NCBI GenBank assembly: GCA_028284345.1
Contig: JANQRY010000010.1
Coordinates: 496,001-560,000 of the forward strand
DNA from: Hyphococcus sp.
Lineage (GTDB): Bacteria; Pseudomonadota; Alphaproteobacteria; Caulobacterales; Parvularculaceae
Length of the DNA: 64,000 bases
Reading direction: 5' to 3'
The translations under genes and the position numbers were made by a program. Below, one piece after another: positions 63,437 through 64,000 of this stretch; position 1 is the stretch's first letter, and the number at the start of each line of letters is the position of its first letter. Below the pieces are notes generated by a model, which worked only from the letters and a program-made list of their open reading frames with translations, searched no databases and was not told the DNA's origin.

Positions 63437-64000
63437 ATGAAACTTAACAATATCCGAGACGTCTTGGCGGTCGCCAAAGCCGGCAGCATTCGGGCGGCCA
63501 GCCGCGAACTCGGCATCACGCAGCCTTCAATGACCCGCAGCATTCGCGATACGGAAAACGAACTGGGTCTGCCCCTGTTCACACGCCATGCGCACGGCGT
63601 CACGCTCACTGACATGGGGCGCCTTTTTGTTCGGCGCGCCACAGCCATACAATCAGAGCTTCAGCACATATTTGAAGAAATTGACCAGTCTCAAGGTCGA
63701 TATATCGGCGAGGTTTCTGTCGCGATGTCGGCCGCGGCAAGCATCGCCCTCATGCCTACAATCCTGAATGATTTCCAGAAACGATATCCTCAAGCAACCC
63801 TCAAGTTCACCGAGGGTCTATTTCATCCAATCGAGGCTGATATTTTTTCGGGCGAAATCGATTTCTTTGTTGGTCCCCTTTTTGAGAAAGCCAATACAAC
63901 ATCGCTCCTTGTTGAAAAATTATTTGATAATATGCGTATCGTCATTGCACGGAAGGGCCACCCTCTTGCAGGCGCAACAAAACTTGAGGAATTAAGCGGC
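63437..64000 (+). CDS. LysR-family transcriptional regulator, N-terminal part (runs off window)
   Basis: Open from the ATG at 63437 to the window end (188 codons, no stop). The helix-turn-helix is IRDVLAVAKAGSIRAASREL, then GITQPSMTRSIRDTENELGL, followed by TRHAHGVTLTDMGRLFVRRA. The effector-domain start (GEVSVAMSAAASIALMPTIL) is present. It resembles the TsaR/PcaQ/CbbR branch rather than the preceding LysR gene. Its target is probably beyond the window end or the upstream catabolic cluster. Confidence 0.9.
   Translation, partial: MKLNNIRDVLAVAKAGSIRAASRELGITQPSMTRSIRDTENELGLPLFTRHAHGVTLTDMGRLFVRRATAIQSELQHIFEEIDQSQGRYIGEVSVAMSAAASIALMPTILNDFQKRYPQATLKFTEGLFHPIEADIFSGEIDFFVGPLFEKANTTSLLVEKLFDNMRIVIARKGHPLAGATKLEELSG

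Noticed and set aside
63171-63440. An 89-codon plus-strand frame between the LysR genes
   Set aside because: Composition is erratic, it contains the hairpin at 63219-63238, and it overlaps the start region of the second LysR gene.

Overview
The window is about 64 kb of chromosomal DNA from an alphaproteobacterium with moderately high GC. The evidence is a MucR/Ros-type regulator, an Aap-type amino-acid transporter, overlapping cob/btu genes, many TonB-dependent receptors and LuxI/LuxR quorum sensing. A marine or freshwater heterotroph near Parvularculales, Hyphomonadales or the sphingomonads would fit, but the exact family is a guess. I saw no rRNA, tRNA, CRISPR array, phage or plasmid functions.

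Layout. (1) 1-6641: the end of cystathionine beta-lyase, a four-gene polar amino-acid ABC transporter, a RidA-type deaminase and a PepSY membrane protein. (2) 6760-24458: a zinc island with two Zur-like repressors. It also holds an ABC transporter with DUF2796/DUF3299 partners (resembling Vibrio ZrgABCDE), a ZIP transporter, a HupE-type membrane protein, a CobW-type zinc GTPase, DUF1826, a MerC-like protein, a second DUF3299 protein, a PhoX phosphatase, and M28 and M3 metallopeptidases. Several promoters carry related palindromes with a TGATAC-like core. (3) 24636-27238: dienelactone hydrolase, a divergent MucR homologue and a small hypothetical gene. (4) 27279-29784: a luxR-luxI-phyH quorum-sensing unit.

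(5) 30250-41994: a cobalamin salvage and nucleotide-loop locus. It comprises cobT-cobS-cobC-cobO, then a cobalamin riboswitch leading btuB-btuF-btuC-btuD-cobQ-cbiB-cobD with tightly overlapping genes, and a convergent cobU. No corrin-ring synthesis genes are present here, which suggests the cell takes up and remodels corrinoids. (6) 42109-47020: a second M28 peptidase with different codon use, a PBP4-type carboxypeptidase, a CNNM/CBS protein and a relic of an IS3-family transposase. (7) 47023-49915: a catecholate siderophore receptor with a PiuC-type dioxygenase.

(8) 50068-61839: seven tightly packed minus-strand genes plus an enoyl-CoA hydratase, divergent from a LysR regulator. They encode a ThDP-dependent enzyme, an aldehyde dehydrogenase, a family III CoA-transferase, a TonB-dependent receptor and two unusual exported proteins. 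Each of those two joins a carboxypeptidase-like regulatory domain, one c-type haem site and a Vgb-like beta-propeller. This looks like an uptake and degradation pathway for an unidentified compound and is the best candidate here for an undescribed system. The window closes inside a second LysR gene.
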